A stretch of DNA of 64,000 nt from Acidobacteriota bacterium (GCA_040754075.1 JBFMDH010000006.1:166285-230284), one strand, 5' to 3'; shown: positions 26,586-37,312, numbered from the stretch's first letter. Made by a program: numbers and translations. Notes: a model not told the origin generated them from the sequence alone.

Positions 26586-27593
26586 GTGAACCAAGCGAAA
26601 TACGACGACCAGTTACTCACCAACTATCTGCTCGGACGGCTCTCTGCGGAAGAGACCGAGCGCTTGGACGAGTTGAGTTTTACTGACGAAGATTTCCATT
26701 GGGCATTGCAAGCCGTTGAAAATGATTTAATCGACGATTATGCACAGGGCAAGCTCTCCGGCAAAACGCTTGAAAGATTCAAGGCTTATCTGGCATCCGC
26801 GAAACGCCGTGACAAAGTCGCCTTTGCGCAAAGCCTGCAAAGTTTACCTGCGCTTCAGGAAGCAACGAAAAAAAAACAACCTGCCGGGCAAGCGGTTTCT
26901 GACATTCCACTCGCACTAAAAAAAGGCTGGTTGTGGAATTTTTTCAATTCCCCGTCCATGTTGCGGCTCGGTTTTGCGGCGGCGGTCATGCTGCTAATCG
27001 CGCTTGGCAGTTGGTTGACCTTCGATAATCTCCGTTTGCGCAATCAAGCGCGACAACTGCAAGCGGAAAGCGATAATCGGCAAAAGCGTGAACTAGCATT
27101 GCAAGCCGAATTAGCCCGCGAGCGGTCATTGAATTCTGAAAACAATACCGAGCTTGAAAATTTGCGCGATAAAATTGCCGTGCTTGAAAGCCGTGAATCA
27201 CCCGCCAATCAAAACGCCAAGAGTCCCGAATCAAATCCCCCCGTTGAGTTGAGCATTTTTCCGTTTACCCTTGCTCCCCAACTGCGCGGCGCAGGGCAAC
27301 TGACGACGATTACCATTCCCGCAAAGACGGATTATGTGAGCGCGCGGCTTGAGCTTGAAACCAGCGAGTTTGCATTTTATCGCGCCGAGTTGAAATCATT
27401 AGCCAGTAATCAACCGTTCTGGAAAAGCGCGAAATTGAAGACCAGAACCATTGGCAACCGCAAGGTGGTCGTCCTCAGTTTACGCTCGGCATTACTCAAA
27501 GCGGAAAGTTATGTTATAAACCTTTTCGGCATCACTCCCACCAGCGATGCGGAAATCATCGGCAGTTATCCGTTCAAAATAATCAAACAATAA
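26586..27593 (+). CDS. Anti-sigma-factor-like single-pass membrane protein
   Basis: 335 residues. A cytoplasmic N-terminus (YLLGRLSAEETERLDEL) looks like a sigma-binding region without a ZAS zinc motif. One membrane helix follows at about 124-143 (MLRLGFAAAVMLLIALGSW), then a coiled coil (150-205) and a C-terminal beta-rich domain (TITIPAKTDYVSARLELE, YVINLFGIT) outside the membrane. GTG start with AGGAG eleven bases upstream. Position and topology point to an anti-sigma factor for the gene before it; direct proof is absent. Confidence 0.75.
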   Translation: MNQAKYDDQLLTNYLLGRLSAEETERLDELSFTDEDFHWALQAVENDLIDDYAQGKLSGKTLERFKAYLASAKRRDKVAFAQSLQSLPALQEATKKKQPAGQAVSDIPLALKKGWLWNFFNSPSMLRLGFAAAVMLLIALGSWLTFDNLRLRNQARQLQAESDNRQKRELALQAELARERSLNSENNTELENLRDKIAVLESRESPANQNAKSPESNPPVELSIFPFTLAPQLRGAGQLTTITIPAKTDYVSARLELETSEFAFYRAELKSLASNQPFWKSAKLKTRTIGNRKVVVLSLRSALLKAESYVINLFGITPTSDAEIIGSYPFKIIKQ

Positions 27594-27647
27594 ATATCAG
27601 TTTCAGTCACCCGTGCTAAGCCTTTGAATTCAATCAAGGAGCCGGAA

Positions 27648-30600
27648 ATGTCGCTTCACAATCATCCGCATGATTATGCAGCTTTCAGTTCTCGAAATAA
27701 GCAATGGCGCTATCTGCTGCTTCTGATTTTTCTTTTGTACACCGTTGCGCCGGTCTTCGCCCGGCAACCGGCAGCGGGATTTAACCCTCCGACGAATCGT
27801 TTTCAAGATGCCACAACGCTTGAATTAGCCACCCTGATTGAACGCGAAATCGCGCCCCTACAATCACACATTTATCAACTTTCTCTGGCTCAAGCGCAGT
27901 TCGCCAGTTTCGCTATTAAACAAACCGGCATTGATATTGCGATTACGGTCTTGGCGGCGGATGGCAAACAATTACTGAAAGTTGTACCGCAAAGTGGCGT
28001 ATCCGACATCGAAATTTTTTCAATCATTGCGGAAACTTCAGGAGTGTATCGGCTGGTTGTGCAACCAACCCCGAAAGCTTTAAAAGCCGGTCGTTACGCC
28101 ATCAAACTGGAAGCCTTGCGGGCGGCAACCGAAAAAGACCGGAGTCTGCAAGAAGCTGGCAGCTTGAACACCGAAGTTCAAAAATTGATGGCAGCAAAAA
28201 AATACGATGAGGCGTTACCGCTTGCCGAAAAAGCGGCTGAGCTTTTTGAAAAACAACTCGGCGCGGAAAATTCCAGTCTGGCAACCGCGCTCAATAACCT
28301 CGGTGAAATCCATCGCGCCAGAGGCGATTATGATTTAGCCGAACCGTTCCTGAAAAAATCGCTGGAAATTTACGAAAAAATTTACGGCGCAGATAAATAT
28401 GCTGTCGGCATCGCCACCAATAACTTTGCGTTTTTGTACTATAGCAAAGGCGAATACGCAAAAGCCGAAAGGCTTTTTCAACGCGCTTTGCAGATTTATG
28501 AAAAAACCCTGGGCGCAGAACATCCCGACCTCATCAGCGTACTCAATAACCTCGCCGCGCTTTATTATGACCAGGGCGATTACGCGCGCTCTGAGTTGCT
28601 ATTGCAACGCGCTTTGGCAATCCGGCAAAAACAAGCGAAACCCAATGACCCGGGCATTGCCTCGGCGATGAATAATCTTGCGGTGCTGTTGTTCAACAAA
28701 GCTGACTATGTAAAGGCAGAAGAATTATTTCAACAGGCGCTGGAAATTTATCAATCCGCCTTGGGCGAACATCCTCTGGTTGCCAACATCTTGAACAATC
28801 TCGCCGGGCTGTATCGCGCCAAGGGTGAATTCGATAAAGCCGAAACCTTTTTGCAACGCGCCCTGGAAATGCTCAAAAAAAATCCCGGCGAAAACAGTCC
28901 GAGTTTCGCTATCTCGCTCGATAATCTGGCGACGGTTTATCAGGTGAGAGGCGAATACAACAAAGCCGAAGGGTTGACGCAACGGGCGCTGGCGATATTC
29001 GAGAAAGCGCCAGGGCAGGAGTTGCGCCTGGCTTCGGCGCTTAATAATCTGGGGGAGCTTTATCGTCGTAAACAGGAGTACGAAAAAGCCGAAATCTTTT
29101 TGCAGCGCGCCCTCTCGCTTCGCGAAAAAAGAATCGGAATCAATCACCCGGATGTCGCAATTGTGCTCGGTAATCTGGCTTCGCTTTACGCTGCAAAAAA
29201 CGATTTCGCTAAGGCGCTGGCGTATCGCAAAAGATATCTGGCGGTCAGAGAGAATAATTTATCAGCGAATATCGATACGGGTTCAGAGCGCCAGAAACTC
29301 GCTTACCTCAAATCACTTGCCAGTGATTTAAACACCCTGATTTCGTTACACCTTCAATCCCTGCCGCAATCCGACGAAGCTAAAACTACGGCACTCACGC
29401 TCATTCTAAACCGCAAAGGGCGAACCCTGGATGCCATGATTGATAGTCTCGCGGCGTTGCGCCGACGCGCTTTGCCGGAAGACCGGCATTTGATTGACCA
29501 ACTTTCTGAAACCCGAACCCGATTGGCGACGCTTACCTTGCGAGGTCCCGGCAGAGAAGGTTTGGAAAAACACCAGCAGGTTCTCAAATTGCTTGAAGAC
29601 CGCCGTGAACAACTGGAAGACCGGATGAGCCGACAAAGCGCTGAGTTTCGCGCTCAAACTCAAGCCGTCACCCTCGATGCGGTTCGCGCGTTGATTCCGG
29701 CAAATGCCGCGCTCGTTGAGTTCATCATTTACCGTCCGTTTAGTTTCAAGCCTTCGCAAAATAAACCGGCAAGCGAACCGCGCTATGTCGCCTACGTTTT
29801 GCGACAACAAGGTGACGTGCAATGGCGCGAACTCGGTGCAGTGAAAACTATTGACGCGGCAATCGAACAATGGCGTCAGGGTCTGCGCGACCCGAAACAG
29901 AAAGCCATTGAACAACACGCCCGCCTGGTTGATGAACTGGTCATGCAACCGGTTCGCGCGTTGCTTGGCGACGCGCAACATCTGCTCATTTCGCCCGATG
30001 GGGCATTCAACCTTATCCCTTTTGAAGCCCTGGTTGATGAACAAAAACATTTTCTGGTCGAACGTTATTCGTTCAGTTATTTAACCAGCGGACGCGACCT
30101 GTTGCGTTTACAAATTGCCCGGCAAAGTCACAACGCACCTTTGCTGATCGCCAATCCCGCGTTCGGAAATCGCGAACCCGTAGCCTTAGCCGAAACCGCT
30201 GCGCCGCTTGCAAAGAATTTGCGCAAACGGCAGACCATCAACACCGGCGCGGAAATGTCCGACATCTTTTTTGTTGAATTGCCGAGCGCCGAGCGCGAAG
30301 CCAAAACCATCAAAGCGTTATTTCCCGAAGCCGTTTTATTGACCGGAACGCAAGCAACCGAACCGGCGCTGAAAAGCGCAATCGCGCCCACTATTTTGCA
30401 CATTGCCACGCATGGTTTTTTTCTTAATGACACAAGCGAGGCTAACCCTGATGATACGGCTGAACCTCGCCGGTCAATTAATGCCAGTGCCAAAATCGAA
30501 AACCCGTTGTTGCGTTCGGGTCTAGCCCTGGCTGGAGCCAATCAGTTTACAGACCGAGGCGACGATGGAATTTTAACCGCGCTGGAAGCGACGGGCTTGA

Positions 30601-30932
30601 ATCTCTGGGGAACCCGATTGGTCACGCTTTCAGCTTGTGATACGGGAGTTGGCGAAATCAAAAACGGCGAAGGGGTATACGGACTGCGCCGGGCTTTTGT
30701 GATTGCCGGAGCCGAAACTTTAATGATGAGTTTGTGGGCAGTCAGTGATTACGCCACCCGCGAATTGATGAGCGCATACTATAAAAATTTGCAACGCGGG
30801 TTGAGTCGCGCCGAGGCGCTCAGACAAATTCAACTGGCGATGATTAAACGTCCCGAACGTCGGCATCCGTTTTACTGGGCGAGTTTCATTCAATCGGGCG
30901 AATGGGCGAGTCTTGATGGTAAATCAAGGTAA
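27648..30932 (+). CDS. Exported TPR-CHAT caspase-like protein
   Basis: 1094 residues. A basic N-terminus and hydrophobic helix ending VFARQ form a signal peptide or anchor. A beta domain like bacterial pre-peptidase domains follows (about 50-150), then about eight kinesin-light-chain-type 42-residue TPRs and a C-terminal CHAT domain. The catalytic pair is present: His922 (HIATHGFF) and Cys997 (SACDTG), followed by GLRRAFVIAGA and SLWAVSD. ATG 27648 has AAGGAG six bases upstream; the earlier TTG at 27624 is rejected. CHAT proteins are clan CD cysteine peptidases; an extracytoplasmic one under a dedicated sigma factor is unusual. The substrate is unknown. Confidence 0.9.
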   Translation: MSLHNHPHDYAAFSSRNKQWRYLLLLIFLLYTVAPVFARQPAAGFNPPTNRFQDATTLELATLIEREIAPLQSHIYQLSLAQAQFASFAIKQTGIDIAITVLAADGKQLLKVVPQSGVSDIEIFSIIAETSGVYRLVVQPTPKALKAGRYAIKLEALRAATEKDRSLQEAGSLNTEVQKLMAAKKYDEALPLAEKAAELFEKQLGAENSSLATALNNLGEIHRARGDYDLAEPFLKKSLEIYEKIYGADKYAVGIATNNFAFLYYSKGEYAKAERLFQRALQIYEKTLGAEHPDLISVLNNLAALYYDQGDYARSELLLQRALAIRQKQAKPNDPGIASAMNNLAVLLFNKADYVKAEELFQQALEIYQSALGEHPLVANILNNLAGLYRAKGEFDKAETFLQRALEMLKKNPGENSPSFAISLDNLATVYQVRGEYNKAEGLTQRALAIFEKAPGQELRLASALNNLGELYRRKQEYEKAEIFLQRALSLREKRIGINHPDVAIVLGNLASLYAAKNDFAKALAYRKRYLAVRENNLSANIDTGSERQKLAYLKSLASDLNTLISLHLQSLPQSDEAKTTALTLILNRKGRTLDAMIDSLAALRRRALPEDRHLIDQLSETRTRLATLTLRGPGREGLEKHQQVLKLLEDRREQLEDRMSRQSAEFRAQTQAVTLDAVRALIPANAALVEFIIYRPFSFKPSQNKPASEPRYVAYVLRQQGDVQWRELGAVKTIDAAIEQWRQGLRDPKQKAIEQHARLVDELVMQPVRALLGDAQHLLISPDGAFNLIPFEALVDEQKHFLVERYSFSYLTSGRDLLRLQIARQSHNAPLLIANPAFGNREPVALAETAAPLAKNLRKRQTINTGAEMSDIFFVELPSAEREAKTIKALFPEAVLLTGTQATEPALKSAIAPTILHIATHGFFLNDTSEANPDDTAEPRRSINASAKIENPLLRSGLALAGANQFTDRGDDGILTALEATGLNLWGTRLVTLSACDTGVGEIKNGEGVYGLRRAFVIAGAETLMMSLWAVSDYATRELMSAYYKNLQRGLSRAEALRQIQLAMIKRPERRHPFYWASFIQSGEWASLDGKSR

Positions 30933-31100
30933 TCAGAATTTTTTTAAATCCCGCATCAACTCTTTCCCGGAACCAGTTCTTTCATTCTTCCGCTCTTAAT
31001 GCCTCGCAGTTGAAATTTTTTTGAAAGATTTTTGTTGTTCCATCTTATATGGGTGAGAGGCGCAGTCGTTTAAACCTCGAACACACTATCGAACGGAGAA

Positions 31101-31394
31101 ATGGCAACAATGACAAAATCAACGATGTGGGCAGTATCGCCTGATGCTGCAAGCAGTGAAACGTTAATCACCACCAACAGCAGAATTCAGCGACTGGAAT
31201 CCCGCTTGTCCTATCTGGAAGCGCAAATCCCCAACAGTATTTTATTGAGCCATAAATTCTGGCGCAGAGCTTTCGCGGTTTTCGGTCATCAATTCTGCGC
31301 GGCGCTGGCAATTTATAGCGTTCTGCTCGTCGTGGCTCTTTTAATTGGCATCGTTTTCACCATTCTCGGCGCGCTGATGAGCCAGCAGTTCTAA
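31101..31394 (+). CDS. Small membrane protein of unknown function
   Basis: 97 residues: a short coiled-coil-like region (RIQRLESRLSYLEAQI) and one long C-terminal membrane segment (ALAIYSVLLVVALLIGIVFTILGAL). No family recognised. An alternative ATG at 31110 is better spaced from GGAG. It lies 168 bases after the CHAT gene on the same strand. Confidence 0.65.
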   Translation: MATMTKSTMWAVSPDAASSETLITTNSRIQRLESRLSYLEAQIPNSILLSHKFWRRAFAVFGHQFCAALAIYSVLLVVALLIGIVFTILGALMSQQF

Positions 31395-31511
31395 TGCAAG
31401 TTGAAATGGTTTTCCCGAAATTGCTCATCAGAGTGAAAGCACAACTAAAACGCGGAGAGAAAATTCATTCTCTCGCAATACCTCTTAATCAGAAAGAAAG
31501 GAGAAACATCA

Positions 31512-31925
31512 ATGTTTGACTACAGCGTGCATTTATCACTGGGCGTCTCGGCAGATTACTTTGCGCCCTCGACTTATAAAGCTGGCGGTTGGGCACAAGG
31601 GGTTATATTCAAGACAGGGTTTAAGGGCGAGAATGAAATCATTGATTTTATTAACGACCTAATCAATGCAAAGTCCATAACGTTCTCGATACCCGGTGAA
31701 GGGGCTAAATGGCCTGGCAGAAAAGCGCAACTTATCAGGCTCTCAAAAACACGCCCGGCGCCGGAATCAGGCGATGCCTCTGCATTTCTGCAAATTTGGT
31801 ATGTGATTTCCGGGAAGGGGCATTTCATCACCAAATTGCAACTCGATCCCATCGAAGTGATTTCCATACCCAATTCAAATTTCAGTATGTACACCATCAT
31901 CGCTGACAAAATCTATATACGCTAA
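31512..31925 (+). CDS. Conserved-looking cytoplasmic protein of unknown function
   Basis: 137 residues, no signal peptide or membrane segment, no recognised domain. It appears beta-rich with alternating strands and a helix (ENEIIDFINDLIN). AAAGGAG stands eight bases before the ATG. It sits in the run of small genes after the CHAT cassette. Confidence 0.65.
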   Translation: MFDYSVHLSLGVSADYFAPSTYKAGGWAQGVIFKTGFKGENEIIDFINDLINAKSITFSIPGEGAKWPGRKAQLIRLSKTRPAPESGDASAFLQIWYVISGKGHFITKLQLDPIEVISIPNSNFSMYTIIADKIYIR

Positions 31926-32049
31926 CCGCATAAGGACGGAAGTTTTTCCATTACCCTGGCAGCAATTGAAGCTCTCCCCTCTTCAAAACGCCAACATCCG
32001 TTAAGAAGCGATGATGAATGTGAGAGTTGAATAAAAAGGAGAGTAAACC

Positions 32050-32499
32050 ATGTTGAGAAAAATATTACGGGTGATTGCCATACTGGGTTTTTTAGGCAGT
32101 GTGGCATCGGGCAGTCTGGCAATTTACGTTTGGTTGACGCCAGGCGATGAACAAAAACTTTATGACCGGAAATCGCGTGAAGCGCTAGAGAAATTGCAAA
32201 AAGCCGAAGTCGCCAGAGGCACGGCTGCCGAAGTCAAACTCCGTCAGGAAGCCAAAGAAGCGATGGATAGCGCGAATGTCTGGGGGCGCGGCGCAAGAGA
32301 ACGCCAGGCAACCAATCGGCTGGCAGTTTTTGCCTGCGCCGGTGCGGCGATTTTCAGCTTCATCATTTTTTTGCTGACGTTCATCAAACGCCAACCATCT
32401 ATGGCGAATATTCAACCTGATGCCTGGAATAACCATCCATCAAATCCTTATACAAGTGGACAGGCAAGTTTTGACAATCGCCAACCGCCGCAGCGTTGA
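32050..32499 (+). CDS. Two-helix membrane protein of unknown function
   Basis: 149 residues. Hydrophobic helices at about 5-28 and 97-117 enclose a charged helical segment (EALEKLQKAEVARGTAAEVKLRQEAKE split over two turns) that may be a coiled coil outside the cytoplasm. A polar Asn/Pro-rich tail follows. AAAAGGAG precedes the ATG. No family recognised. Confidence 0.65.
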   Translation: MLRKILRVIAILGFLGSVASGSLAIYVWLTPGDEQKLYDRKSREALEKLQKAEVARGTAAEVKLRQEAKEAMDSANVWGRGARERQATNRLAVFACAGAAIFSFIIFLLTFIKRQPSMANIQPDAWNNHPSNPYTSGQASFDNRQPPQR

Positions 32500-32538
32500 G
32501 CAGGCACTGTTTACGACCAGATTTTAACTTTAAAAACT

Positions 32539-33342
32539 TCACCTATCTGAAGTGATATTTTGAGGTTTCGCGGGTCTTTCGGAAATCACTTCGGCTTCGA
32601 TGATTTCGTCATCTTCGTCGGTCGCTTCGGTCACCGCCTGAAGCAAGCGGCGACGTTCACCCGGCGAGAGTTTATGCCGTTCAATGAAAATCCGGTAAAG
32701 CAACTCTTCGGCTTGATCAACCGGCGGCGCAATCAGATAAAGCCCAATGATGTAGAGCATCAGCGCAGCAAACGCCAGGTAGCCAGTCGCACTTGCAAAG
32801 GTTTCAAAATCCAGTGCGCCAAGCGAAGCGGTTTGCATCAGTTTTTGCAAAATGGCTTTGCCAAGTGAATCACTAGGCGCAAACCAATCGGCAAGCAAAA
32901 GATATTTCAACAGAAACGATGCGCCTAAAACAACGGCGAGACTTTTTACCAGGCGTGGCGGATTAAAGACCACAAAAAGGTTGTTGAAAAAAATCAAAAA
33001 GTAAAAAAGATTGAAGCAAAAATTCAACAGTCCGCGTTCGGGTGTCACTAAATTGAAAACCTGAGCGGTGGCAAAATAGAGGCTCAAAAGAAAAATCCCG
33101 CCCGATAAATTTTCCGTTAGTCCCAGACGTTCGCCGACGCGCTCGCGTAAATTCACCAGCCCGCCGCGAATGAATAAGACCATTGCGAATGCCGCAAGAA
33201 TCAAGGTTATCAGTTGCGGGGCAAGGAATCTGAGTTCATTGCCCTCAACCGCAATGCGCATCCCACCCGCAAGTGCCACGGTTAAAAACAGCAGCGGTGT
33301 GATGAGATAGTTGAACACATCTTTAGTTTCAGGTTTTTGCAT
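32539..33342 (-). CDS. Multi-pass membrane protein of unknown function
   Basis: 267 residues with about six or seven hydrophobic helices over residues 12-205. A cytoplasmic-looking charged tail of about 60 residues follows (LLYRIFIERHKLSPGERRRLL, TDEDDEIIEAEVI). No family recognised. It starts seven bases after the stop of the TPR-like gene upstream, so the two are translationally linked. Convergent with the small genes after CHAT. Confidence 0.7.
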   Translation of the reverse strand: MQKPETKDVFNYLITPLLFLTVALAGGMRIAVEGNELRFLAPQLITLILAAFAMVLFIRGGLVNLRERVGERLGLTENLSGGIFLLSLYFATAQVFNLVTPERGLLNFCFNLFYFLIFFNNLFVVFNPPRLVKSLAVVLGASFLLKYLLLADWFAPSDSLGKAILQKLMQTASLGALDFETFASATGYLAFAALMLYIIGLYLIAPPVDQAEELLYRIFIERHKLSPGERRRLLQAVTEATDEDDEIIEAEVISERPAKPQNITSDR

Positions 33343-33349
33343 GGGTTGC

Positions 33350-33847
33350 TCACTTTTTACTTTTGAACCAGTTGAACGGATTGAAATCCGATGGGGTGAC
33401 GGCTAACCCTTCGTGAAATCGCGCCCGCAATTCACCGGCATTTTTGATTTCAAAATCGGCGCGGTCAATGACAAAAATATTATTCGGGGCGACGGCTAAG
33501 CATTTATCAATCGCCGCAAGCCCCTGTCTGAATAGTTCATCATCATCGGAAATTCTGCCGCGCCCCAAGAGGTAATAACCATAGGCGATATAAAATTGCG
33601 TTAACGCATCACGCTGAGCCGGGTCAGCCAGTTTGAATTGCGCGATGGCAACCTCGTAATGTCCGGTATTGAATTGTTTCAATGCTTCATCAAAATTTTC
33701 CTGCTTGACGGAATAAATGTTCGCTTCGACAGCGGCTTGAGTTTTGATTTCGGCAAAGCTGCGCGGCTGGCGCACATATAACCAGATGATGACTATGCTA
33801 TAGACAATTGCCACGATGATACCGATGATTTGGGTGATTCGTTTCAC
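33350..33847 (-). CDS. Membrane-anchored TPR-like protein
   Basis: 165 residues. An N-terminal membrane helix (ITQIIGIIVAIVYSIVIIWLY) is followed by two or three TPR-like helix pairs (NFDEALKQFNTGHYEVAIAQ, FYIAYGYYLLGRG, LFRQGLAAIDKCLAVAPNN). The start is GTG 33847. Coupled to the downstream multi-pass membrane protein, which may be its partner. Confidence 0.7.
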   Translation of the reverse strand: MKRITQIIGIIVAIVYSIVIIWLYVRQPRSFAEIKTQAAVEANIYSVKQENFDEALKQFNTGHYEVAIAQFKLADPAQRDALTQFYIAYGYYLLGRGRISDDDELFRQGLAAIDKCLAVAPNNIFVIDRADFEIKNAGELRARFHEGLAVTPSDFNPFNWFKSKK

Positions 33848-33928
33848 GTTGCTTTGATGCCTCCACCGTCGTTACAGTTTTATTCGCATTTCAGAATTCA
33901 TTTTGTCTGAGAAGGAAATAAGACGGCA

Positions 33929-34348
33929 ATGCACAAAAAATTTACCATTGAAGAGCATGTTCGCTGGTCGGATATTGATCGCGCCGGAATTATTTATTAC
34001 GGGCAGTTTTTACGGTTTTTTGAAATTGCCGAAACCGAACTTTTTCGCGCCGTCGGTCTGGCTTATGGCGAAACTTTTGACCGACTGGATATCTGGTTGC
34101 CGCGTGTGCAGATTCATTTCGATTTCAAAAAGCCGCTGGTGCTTGATGATTTGATTGAAGTGTCGGCATATGTCGGCAGGTTCGGCAGCAAATCATTGAC
34201 GCTTAATTTTGAAGTGAATAAAAAAGGCGAGACCGATTTCGTCGCCGAAGGTCACATTGTGCTCGCCTGCGTATCGCGTTCGACGTTTAAATCCATACCT
34301 GTGCCCGATGAAATCCGCGAACGCCTGCATCCTTTTCTCGCCGGTTGA
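33929..34348 (+). CDS. Acyl-CoA thioesterase, hotdog fold (YbgC/4HBT type)
   Basis: 139 residues, single hotdog domain. The active-site signature RWSDIDRAGIIYYGQFLRFFE matches the YbgC/4-hydroxybenzoyl-CoA thioesterase pattern with the catalytic Asp near residue 16. Likely hydrolyses acyl-CoA or acyl-ACP; chain specificity cannot be read. Divergent from the TPR-like gene with 81 bases between. Confidence 0.88.
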   Translation: MHKKFTIEEHVRWSDIDRAGIIYYGQFLRFFEIAETELFRAVGLAYGETFDRLDIWLPRVQIHFDFKKPLVLDDLIEVSAYVGRFGSKSLTLNFEVNKKGETDFVAEGHIVLACVSRSTFKSIPVPDEIRERLHPFLAG

Positions 34349-34516
34349 TGTCCGATTACTGACAGCTTTGGTTTTTTCATCTTTGAATTCAACTACCTGA
34401 TTTCATGACGCCGGTTGAAATCCTTCATCCTCTGCCTGTATGCTTGCTCGTCCAGTGGAATGATTCTCGTCTGACAACCCTTTTAATTATTCATTAAAAA
34501 ATTAAGGAGAAGAGAT

Positions 34517-37162
34517 ATGAAAAGATTTGCTGCGCTGTTCCTAGCTGCAGTGTTTGCAAATTTCACTTTTGCAAGCCCTATACCTGCGCTTGCCCGTGCA
34601 AAAATGCAAGACCCTGCTGCGCCTCCCGCAGGACAAGACCGTCCGGCGATTCCCGGACGCCAGGACCAAACCGCGGAACCGCGACCCTATGACCGCGTCA
34701 TCACCAAAGATGCCAAATCCGACAAAGGCATCTTTACGGTTCATCGCATTAAAGAAAAGGTCTATTACGAAATTCCTAAAAGCGAACTCGGCAAAGAATT
34801 TCTCTGGGTTGCGCAAATCGCCCGCACCACTTTCGGCGTCGGTTATGGCGGGCAGGCAATGGGCAACCGCGTCGTCAAATGGGAACGTCGCGGCAATCGC
34901 GTGTTATTCAAAGATGTGAATTACGAAATGGTTGCCGACCCGAAATTGCCCATCGCCAAAGCCGTTCAAGCGGCAAATAACAATTCCATCATTATGGCTT
35001 TCAACATCGAAGCCTTTGGCGCTGATGAATCCTGCGTCATTGATGTTACGCGACTTTTCACCACCGATGTGATTGAACTGAGCGCCAGTTCGCGACTTCG
35101 CGCCCGCAATATGGACACCACGCGCACCTTTGTCGAGCGCGTCACCTCATACCCGCAAAACATCGAAGTCGAAGCCACGCACACCTATGTTTCGCCGCCT
35201 TCGACCACCCCCACAGGAGGCGGACAAATCCCCGGTCAAATCCGCCAACAGGCTGGTATGCGTCCGGGCAGCGCATCGGTGGTTATGCACTACAGTATGG
35301 TTAAATTGCCCGAACAGCCGATGATGCCGCGTCTGTTTGATGAACGCGTCGGTTATTTTTCGGTTCGGCAACAGGATTTCGGGCAACCCGAACACCGCGC
35401 CCCCATGCGCCGCTACATCACCCGCTGGCGACTGGACAAAAAAGACCCGAATGCGGCGCTTTCTGAACCCGTCAAACCGATTGTTTATTATGTCGACCCG
35501 GCAACTCCTAAGTGGCTGGTGACTTATGTCAAACGCGGCATCGAAAAATGGCAGGCGGCTTTTGAAGAAGCGGGATTTAAAAACGCCATCATCGCCAAAG
35601 AAGCGCCTTCCGCGCAGGAAGACCCGGATTGGAGTCCTGAAGATGCGCGCTATTCAGTGATTCGCTGGTTGCCTTCGACCATTGAAAATGCCAGCGGCCC
35701 GCACATCCACGACCCGCGAACCGGCGAAATTCTCGAATCCGACATCCAGTTTTATCACAACGTCATGAATCTGGCGCGCGACTGGTATTTCACACAGGTC
35801 GGCCCGCTTGACCCGCGCGCCCAAAAATTGCCGCTGCCGGATGATTTGATGGGCGAACTGGTTGAATACGTCGTCGCCCACGAAGTCGGTCATACGCTCG
35901 GCTTTCAACACAATATGAAAGCCAGTTCCATGTACCCTGCGGAAAAAATTCGCGACCGCGAATGGGTCAAAAAGATGGGGCATACACCGACCTTGATGGA
36001 CTATTCGCGCTACAACTATGTCGCGCAACCCGAAGATAAAATCGCAGTTGCCGATTTGATTCCCGGCATCGGTCCTTATGACAAATGGGCAACCATGTGG
36101 GGCTATAAACCGATTGCCGGCGCGAAATCTCCTGATGATGAAAAGAAAACTCTGGATGAATGGGCGCGCGCCCAGGATAAATCGCCGTGGCTCAGATTTT
36201 CGACAGCCGATTCGCGCGGCGCAGACTCCGGCGAACTTACCGAAGCCGTAGGCGACGGGGATGCCGTCAAATCGACGGCTCTCGGTTTAAAAAATCTCGA
36301 ACGGGTATCGAATATGTTGCTTTCGGCGACTACGCAACCGGGCGAGCCTTATGATGACCTCGAAGAAGTGTATGGCAGAATGCTTGGTCAATGGGCAACC
36401 GAAATGGCGCATGTGACGGCAATCGTCGGCGGTTTCAATTCTCAGCAAAAGCATGGCGGACAAGACGGCGTGCGATTTATACCCATCGCGAAAGAACGGC
36501 AAACGGAAGCGGTGCGGTTTTTAAATGAGAAGGCGTTTGCGACGCCAACGTGGGCGCTCAAACCTGAAGTGCTGCGCCGCATCGAAGCCAACGGCGCGCT
36601 TGACCGCGTCAAGAATGCACAGATGCGTGTGTTGAATTCGCTGATGAGTTCAGCGCGCGTGGCTCGCCTGGTCGAACAACAGGCAATTGATGGCAAGACC
36701 GCTTATGCGCCGACTGAGTTTTTTGAAGATGTGCGCCACGGCATCTGGAGTGAAATCAATGGCGTCGCGCCGGTTCGCATTGACGCTTATCGTCGCAACC
36801 TGCAACGCGCTTACATTGATTTGATGGACGACAAATTGAATGGTCGAGCGGCAGTTACGGATGATCAACGCCCGATCATTCGCGGTGAACTGCGCGCGTT
36901 AAGCGCGGCAATTGCCAAAGCCATTGCCCGCGCCGCAGACCGCGAAACGCGCTATCATCTCGACGATGCGCGAGATCAAATTGCCAAAGCGTTGGACCCG
37001 AAATTTATACCGCCCGCGCCCGCTTCACCCAATACCTTCTTCCCGTTCGCTGTTGATGAAGAAGTAACTTTCGATTCATCAGACCCGAACGCGCCTTTGT
37101 ATTGCTGGCGCGATTATGCGGTAAAGCGCGAACCGGAATCGCCGCGTTCGCGACAAAATTAA
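34517..37162 (+). CDS. Exported zinc metalloprotease (DUF5117/DUF5118 type)
   Basis: 881 residues with a signal peptide (about 1-27) and a Pro/Gln-rich linker. The zinc site is [12 protein letters not shown], with His455, Glu456, His459 and His465, matching the extended metzincin-like motif HExxHxxGxxH. A downstream [14 protein letters not shown] gives the Met-turn region. Known relatives are large secreted or periplasmic proteases of Bacteroidota and Acidobacteriota with DUF5117 and DUF4953. AAGGAG precedes the ATG. A terminator-like hairpin follows at 37191-37227, so it is monocistronic. Confidence 0.9.
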   Translation: MKRFAALFLAAVFANFTFASPIPALARAKMQDPAAPPAGQDRPAIPGRQDQTAEPRPYDRVITKDAKSDKGIFTVHRIKEKVYYEIPKSELGKEFLWVAQIARTTFGVGYGGQAMGNRVVKWERRGNRVLFKDVNYEMVADPKLPIAKAVQAANNNSIIMAFNIEAFGADESCVIDVTRLFTTDVIELSASSRLRARNMDTTRTFVERVTSYPQNIEVEATHTYVSPPSTTPTGGGQIPGQIRQQAGMRPGSASVVMHYSMVKLPEQPMMPRLFDERVGYFSVRQQDFGQPEHRAPMRRYITRWRLDKKDPNAALSEPVKPIVYYVDPATPKWLVTYVKRGIEKWQAAFEEAGFKNAIIAKEAPSAQEDPDWSPEDARYSVIRWLPSTIENASGPHIHDPRTGEILESDIQFYHNVMNLARDWYFTQVGPLDPRAQKLPLPDDLMGELVEYVVAHEVGHTLGFQHNMKASSMYPAEKIRDREWVKKMGHTPTLMDYSRYNYVAQPEDKIAVADLIPGIGPYDKWATMWGYKPIAGAKSPDDEKKTLDEWARAQDKSPWLRFSTADSRGADSGELTEAVGDGDAVKSTALGLKNLERVSNMLLSATTQPGEPYDDLEEVYGRMLGQWATEMAHVTAIVGGFNSQQKHGGQDGVRFIPIAKERQTEAVRFLNEKAFATPTWALKPEVLRRIEANGALDRVKNAQMRVLNSLMSSARVARLVEQQAIDGKTAYAPTEFFEDVRHGIWSEINGVAPVRIDAYRRNLQRAYIDLMDDKLNGRAAVTDDQRPIIRGELRALSAAIAKAIARAADRETRYHLDDARDQIAKALDPKFIPPAPASPNTFFPFAVDEEVTFDSSDPNAPLYCWRDYAVKREPESPRSRQN

Positions 37163-37190
37163 TTGCGGCTTGCAGCTAAAGCGCGCACCC

Positions 37191-37227
37191 TGGAGGAGGC
37201 TGATTGAAATAACCATCAACCTCCTCC
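37191..37227 (+). terminator. Terminator-like hairpin after the zinc protease
   Basis: GGAGGAGG...TGATTG pairs with CCATCAACCTCCTCC, one or two mismatches, followed by ATTATTTTC. Confidence 0.6.
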
Positions 37228-37312
37228 GATTATTTTCTTCCCAAAAATTTCACAGAATTTCCAGCCAGAGCGATTGGTGATGGCTTTTACGCATAACCGC
37301 CGCGCTGAAGTC

